From contig JAHILC010000280.1 in assembly GCA_018897225.1 (NCBI GenBank), positions 1 through 8,698 on the forward strand: a stretch of DNA of 8,698 nt, read 5' to 3'. Positions 5,289-8,698 of this stretch are shown piece after piece. The notes under the pieces were generated by a model. The model saw only the letters and a list, made by a program, of their open reading frames with translations, searched no databases and had not been told where the DNA came from. The DNA comes from Actinomycetota bacterium (GTDB taxonomy: Bacteria; Actinomycetota; Humimicrobiia; Humimicrobiales; Humimicrobiaceae). Position numbers and translations under genes: made by a program. Each line of letters begins with the position of its first letter. Position 1 is the first letter of the stretch.

Positions 5289-6392
5289 ATGGTAAATTCA
5301 AAAACAATAGAACCCTTCAAGGGTGGACCTGATAAGGAAAGATTGCTTGCAGCATTTAAGCGAAAACCGGTGGACAGGGTTCCCAATTTTGAAATCCTGT
5401 ATGAAGACAAGCATGTTGAAAAGCTTCTGGGAAAATATGCCGGAAATACCCTGTCATATGGAGGGGACCCGGCTAAGGGCGCAGACGCAGAGCAGGGAAG
5501 ACCTATGTTTCCTGACGACTATATAGATTTGTGTAACCTAATTGGACAAGACGCGATAATGTTTGACGGAGGACTGTGGACGCCATTTAAAAGGTATGAT
5601 GAAAAAGGAAACCTTGTTCCTGCTTATAACAGAAAAGTAAAAAACAGAAAAGACTATGAGTCGCTGGTGCTTGATTCGGAAGCCAATATAAATAGCACGG
5701 TAGGATATATAAGGGAATACAAGGAAACCATAAAGCGCAGAAACTCAAAAGTAGGAGTTTCGGTAGTTTTTGGCTGCCTGAGTCAAACGCTCTATGAGTT
5801 TGTTGTAGGTATGAATGACTTTATGATGATGGTTTATGAAGACAGGGAGCTTATTGAGGAAATGCTTGAAGCGTCATGTGTTCATTTTGTAAATCTTTCA
5901 AAAGCTATTGTGGCTGAAGGTGTAGACTTCATTTTTCCTGCAGATGATGTAGCTTTTAAAACAGGCCTTTTTATCCCGCCTAAAATCTTTAAGGATATTT
6001 GGGTAAAGCGAATGGCAAGAATTTTTGAGCCAGCGGTAAATGCAGGGATACCAATAATGTTTCACTCTGACGGCAGGATAGATGACATAGTTAAAGACTT
6101 AATTGAAATGGGGTTAGATTGCCTTAATCCCATGGATCCATACAGTGTTGATTATAGGGAATATAAAAAAAGGTATGGTGATAGGCTTTGCCTGTCTGGA
6201 AATGTAGATATAGAATTTCCTTTATCAAAAGGAACCCCTGAAGATGTAGACGCTGATGTAAAAGAGCATATGGATGTTTTAAAGCCAGGCTACGGCTATG
6301 TTGCAACAGTTTCGCATTCAGTTGTAAATTACATAAATTTTGAAAATGTAATTGCATACATAAATGCAATTCATAAATATGGGATATATTAA
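5289..6392 (+). CDS. Uroporphyrinogen decarboxylase/MtaA-family protein, probable corrinoid-dependent methyltransferase
   Basis: A 367-residue TIM-barrel protein of the URO-D superfamily. Family landmarks: KERLLAAFKRKPVDRVP (17-32), FPADDVAFKTGLFIPPKIF (216-234), FHSDGRI (258-264), GLDCLNPMDP (275-284), LCLSGNVD (300-307) and the C-terminal FENVIAYINA (351-360). True haem enzymes sit among hem genes and carry an N-terminal RxxR motif, which is absent here. The immediate downstream neighbour is a corrinoid protein, so a methyltransferase role (moving a methyl group between a corrinoid and a substrate or acceptor, as MtaA, MtbA and CmuA do) is far more likely. MtaA binds zinc through H-x-C...C. 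Here the corresponding residues by eye are H259-x-D261 and H343, so metal binding differs or is lost. Whether it demethylates a substrate or delivers methyl to tetrahydrofolate or another acceptor is unknown. It is not a proven porphyrin enzyme despite likely automatic annotation. Confidence 0.85.
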   Translation: MVNSKTIEPFKGGPDKERLLAAFKRKPVDRVPNFEILYEDKHVEKLLGKYAGNTLSYGGDPAKGADAEQGRPMFPDDYIDLCNLIGQDAIMFDGGLWTPFKRYDEKGNLVPAYNRKVKNRKDYESLVLDSEANINSTVGYIREYKETIKRRNSKVGVSVVFGCLSQTLYEFVVGMNDFMMMVYEDRELIEEMLEASCVHFVNLSKAIVAEGVDFIFPADDVAFKTGLFIPPKIFKDIWVKRMARIFEPAVNAGIPIMFHSDGRIDDIVKDLIEMGLDCLNPMDPYSVDYREYKKRYGDRLCLSGNVDIEFPLSKGTPEDVDADVKEHMDVLKPGYGYVATVSHSVVNYINFENVIAYINAIHKYGIY

Positions 6393-6423
6393 AATTATCT
6401 AGCAAGAAAGGAAAAAAAGGATA

Positions 6424-7065
6424 ATGTCAACTTTAAAAGATTTATATTCTGCAGTAGCTGCAGGCAATTACAAAGACATAACAGGACTGGTTTTAAAGGC
6501 AATAGACGAGGGTATCAGCCTGGACAAAATAATAAACCAGTCCCTTTCTGCCGCAATGATTGATGTGGGAGATAAGTTTGGTTCGGGTGAACTGTACATG
6601 CCTGATATGCTGCTTGCAGCAAAAGCAATGAAAACTGCAATGGACGTGATTAAGCCTCTTCTTAAGGGGTCTGAACATATTGCCGAAAAAGGGACTGTTG
6701 TTATAGGTACGGTAAAAGGAGATATGCACGATATTGGAAAAAATCTTGTTATTATTATGGCAGAAGGCCAGGGCTTTAAGGTAATAGATTTAGGTATAGA
6801 TGTGGATTACAGCGTATTTGTGGATGCAATAAAGCAGTACAAGCCGGACATTGTTGCATTTTCAGGCTTGCTTACTACAACACTTGCTAATGTTCCAGAG
6901 CATATAAAGGCTATAGAGGATGCCGGATTGAGAAAGAGCGTGGCATTGGCTGTTGGTGGCGCTCCGGTTACACAGCATTTTGCCGATATGTATGGCATAG
7001 AGATATATGCTCCTGATGCATCAAGTGCAGCCAAGGAATTTGTAAAAGTTATGGGGGCAAAGTAA
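6424..7065 (+). CDS. Corrinoid (cobalamin-binding) protein of the MtaC/MtbC/MttC type
   Basis: A 213-residue methyl-carrier protein of normal family length. Residues about 1-85 form the helical cap (B12-binding_2), including DVGDKFGSGELYMPDMLLAA (47-66). Residues about 88-213 form the Rossmann-like B12 domain: GTVKGDMHDIGKNLV (95-109) holds the D100-x-H102-x-x-G105 signature whose histidine is the lower axial cobalt ligand, then S147-x-L149 (SGLL) and the VGGAP loop (177-181) that hold the nucleotide tail. All key residues are intact. It accepts a methyl group on Co(I) from a substrate-specific methyltransferase and passes it on through a second one. It starts 31 bases after the URO-D-family gene, preceded by AAAAGG directly before ATAATG. 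Partner choice is clear from context; the methyl donor is not. A reductive activase would be needed and is not in the window. Confidence 0.93.
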   Translation: MSTLKDLYSAVAAGNYKDITGLVLKAIDEGISLDKIINQSLSAAMIDVGDKFGSGELYMPDMLLAAKAMKTAMDVIKPLLKGSEHIAEKGTVVIGTVKGDMHDIGKNLVIIMAEGQGFKVIDLGIDVDYSVFVDAIKQYKPDIVAFSGLLTTTLANVPEHIKAIEDAGLRKSVALAVGGAPVTQHFADMYGIEIYAPDASSAAKEFVKVMGAK

Positions 7066-7119
7066 TAATCAAGCATAAGAAAAAATTTTAAAACTGCATA
7101 TATAAAAAAAAGGGAAACT

Positions 7120-8601
7120 ATGGCGGAAAAGAACTTTCTAATCTTTGATTTTGGCGCAAGCAATGGCAGGGCATCAATAGCAAATTTTGATGGAAAAAAA
7201 TTCAATTTCGAAGTCCTGCACAGGTTTGATAATGTTCCTGTTTATGCAACAGGAACACTTTACTGGGATTTTTTAAAATTATTCTCTGAATTGAAAACAG
7301 GCCTTGCATTATCTTTTAAGAATTTTAACAACATTGAATCTATGGGTATAGATACATGGGGCGTTGATTTTGGTTTAATTGACAGAAATGGCAAATTGAT
7401 TTCAAATCCCATACATTACAGGGATGCCAGGCGCAACAGTATCTGTGATGAAGTTTTTAAAGTTATCCCAAAAGAAGAGCTTTTTAATCTGACCGGATGC
7501 GCGCTTGCATCTTACTATAGTATTTTCAATTTATATTCATTAAAAACGCAGGATGCGACTGAGTATCTGGAAGCTTATAAATTTTTAATGATGCCTGATT
7601 TATTCAACTATTTTCTTACAGGGAATGCTTTTAATGAATATACAGATGCGCACTCAACTCTCATGTGCAGTCCCTTTAACAAGAAGTGGGAATATAAAAT
7701 TATTGAAAGACTAGGTTTTCCAAGGAATATTTTCTGTGATATTGTCCAGCCCGGAACAAGGGTGGGGCAGTTGCAGAAGAGTGTTTGTGGTGAATTAGGT
7801 ATTAAAACTGTTTCAGTAATTGCTCCTGCAAGCCATGATACTCCTTCAGCCATTGCAGGAATTCCTGTTGTTGGTAAGTCGCCAAACAAGGTATTTATAA
7901 GCATTGGCACGTGGGGAATTACAATAATTGAAATGGAAAAACCTCTTGTCAGCAGGAAAATATTTGAATCAGGATTTGCCAATGAAGTTGGAGTGGAAGG
8001 CTTGACTTTGCTGTTTAAGAATTTCATAGGTATGTGGTTAATACAGCAGTGCCACGACAGGTGGGTTAAAGATTTACAAAAAGAAATTTCGTGGGATGAG
8101 ATAATGTTTGCTGCAAAGAATACTGAATCAGCTGGTGCGTTTATTGATGTAGATGCCCCTGTTTTTATGCTTAACCAGACAGATATGCCAGAGGCAATCA
8201 GGAAATTCTGTAAATCAAAAGGTCGGGAAATCCCCGAAAGTATCGGCCAGGTTGCCAGAGTTATTTACGAAAGCATGGCGTTAAAAGTAAAACATAATCT
8301 CAAAATACTGGAAAAAATCACTGGAAACAGGCTGGATTTAATTCATATAGTTGGAGGGGGAACAAAAGATGTTCTTCTGTGCCAGTGGATTGCTGATGCA
8401 ACAGGGCTTCCAGTTAATGCGGGCCCAACTGAAACAACTTCTATCGGAAACTTGCTCATGCAGCTCAAGGCTTCTGGAGAAATAAAGAATCTTGAAGAAG
8501 GCCGTCAGGTTTCCCTGAATTCCTCAACCATAAAAAATTATCTGCCTGCAAATACAGATTTTTGGGAAGATTTATACAACAAGTATATAAGAATAATTTG
8601 A
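7120..8601 (+). CDS. Rhamnulokinase-like FGGY-family carbohydrate kinase
   Basis: A 493-residue cytoplasmic sugar kinase, close in length to E. coli RhaB (489). FGGY landmarks: the N-terminal phosphate loop DFGASNGR (10-17), IDTWGVDFGLID (77-88), NPIHYRDARR (96-105), SHDTPSAIAG (238-247) with D240 as the expected catalytic base, the second phosphate region SIGTWG (261-266), and the adenosine loop HIVGGGTKD (409-417) followed by PTETTSIGNLLMQ. These variants, especially S-H-D-T-P-S-A and the GGGT loop, favour rhamnulokinase over xylulokinase or glycerol kinase. It should phosphorylate a ketose at C1 using ATP, acting after the isomerase. It lies 54 bases after the corrinoid gene with AAGGGA four bases before ATG. 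An aldolase for the ketose-1-phosphate is not in the window. The exact sugar (L-rhamnulose, L-fuculose or another) cannot be assigned; I leave the symbol empty for that reason. Confidence 0.88.
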   Translation: MAEKNFLIFDFGASNGRASIANFDGKKFNFEVLHRFDNVPVYATGTLYWDFLKLFSELKTGLALSFKNFNNIESMGIDTWGVDFGLIDRNGKLISNPIHYRDARRNSICDEVFKVIPKEELFNLTGCALASYYSIFNLYSLKTQDATEYLEAYKFLMMPDLFNYFLTGNAFNEYTDAHSTLMCSPFNKKWEYKIIERLGFPRNIFCDIVQPGTRVGQLQKSVCGELGIKTVSVIAPASHDTPSAIAGIPVVGKSPNKVFISIGTWGITIIEMEKPLVSRKIFESGFANEVGVEGLTLLFKNFIGMWLIQQCHDRWVKDLQKEISWDEIMFAAKNTESAGAFIDVDAPVFMLNQTDMPEAIRKFCKSKGREIPESIGQVARVIYESMALKVKHNLKILEKITGNRLDLIHIVGGGTKDVLLCQWIADATGLPVNAGPTETTSIGNLLMQLKASGEIKNLEEGRQVSLNSSTIKNYLPANTDFWEDLYNKYIRII

Positions 8602-8613
8602 GGCAAACTCAAA
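8597..8613 (+). repeat. Small hairpin over the kinase stop codon and next ribosome site
   Basis: TTTGAG (8597-8602) and CTCAAA (8608-8613) form a perfect six-base inverted repeat around a GCAAA loop. It spans the kinase TGA (8599-8601) and the only Shine-Dalgarno-like sequence, GAGG (8600-8603), of the next gene. No T-run follows, so it is not a terminator. It could slow initiation until ribosomes finishing the kinase melt it. With only two GC pairs it is weak. Confidence 0.3.
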
Positions 8614-8615
8614 AT

Positions 8616-8698
8616 ATGCAAGAAAATAAAAAAATTAAAAATTTTTCATTTAAAGCTTTTTTAAAACCTTATTATATTCTAATATTTACTATTTTTAC
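8616..8698 (+). CDS. Start of a probable membrane protein (cut by window end)
   Basis: An ATG 14 bases after the kinase stop opens a frame that runs to the window edge (27 full codons): a short lysine-rich start (MQENKKIKNFSFKAF) followed by a hydrophobic stretch LKPYYILIFTIF. This pattern, a positive cytoplasmic tail leading into a first transmembrane helix, is what inner-membrane permeases show. Given the sugar genes before it, a sugar ABC-transporter permease or other sugar carrier is a reasonable guess, but 27 residues do not identify a family. GAGG at 8600-8603 is a possible ribosome site with a long 12-base spacing; translation coupled to the kinase is possible. Confidence 0.55.
   Translation, partial: MQENKKIKNFSFKAFLKPYYILIFTIF

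Noticed and set aside
5289..6392. Haem biosynthesis enzyme HemE
   Set aside because: No hem neighbours, the N-terminal RxxR region is not seen, and the next gene is a corrinoid carrier.
1..8698. CRISPR array, tRNA genes, riboswitch (for example cobalamin) before the corrinoid genes
   Set aside because: No regularly spaced repeats, no tRNA cloverleaf sequence, and neither the 173-base gap at 3610-3782 nor the 90-base gap at 5199-5288 has room or the B12-box-like sequence for a cobalamin riboswitch.

Overview
The window comes from an AT-rich anaerobic bacterium, most likely an uncultivated lineage or one in the Firmicutes/Thermotogae/Atribacterota range. The evidence is the AT-rich codon use, strong AAAGGAGG-type ribosome binding sites, a bacterial 5S rRNA fragment, and a corrinoid/methyltransferase gene pair typical of anaerobes. 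Nothing in the sequence fixes the phylum.

The left part (1-3610) is accessory and scarred. A cytoplasmic GAF + HD-GYP protein, a probable cyclic-di-GMP phosphodiesterase (204-1349), ends five bases before a 3' fragment of a 5S rRNA gene (about 1355-1430) that lacks roughly its first 44 nt. On the minus strand follows a two-gene MNT/HEPN module (2244 down to 1493): a minimal nucleotidyltransferase and a HEPN protein coupled by a TAATG overlap, with their own promoter and a possible weak terminator. Next comes mobile-element debris: a short decayed piece resembling a Y2/IS91-type transposase (2464-2595) and the frameshifted C-terminal third of an IS66-family transposase (2682-3144, minus). The IS66 remnant abuts, base to base, the C-terminal half of a creatininase-family gene (3142-3609), so an old deletion fused the insides of two genes.

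The right part (3783-8698) is a compact plus-strand operon-like series: an L-fucose-isomerase-like sugar isomerase, a MtaA/uroporphyrinogen-decarboxylase-family protein, a cobalamin-binding corrinoid protein, a rhamnulokinase-like FGGY kinase, and the start of a probable membrane protein cut by the window edge. Isomerase and kinase form a classic deoxysugar route (aldose to ketose to ketose-1-phosphate). The URO-D-type protein and the corrinoid protein form a classic one-carbon (methyl) transfer pair. Finding both in one transcription unit suggests corrinoid-dependent demethylation coupled to breakdown of a sugar or sugar-like compound, for example an O-methylated deoxysugar. This is inference, but it is the most interesting idea in the window. 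No corrinoid reductive activase, aldolase or regulator is visible here.
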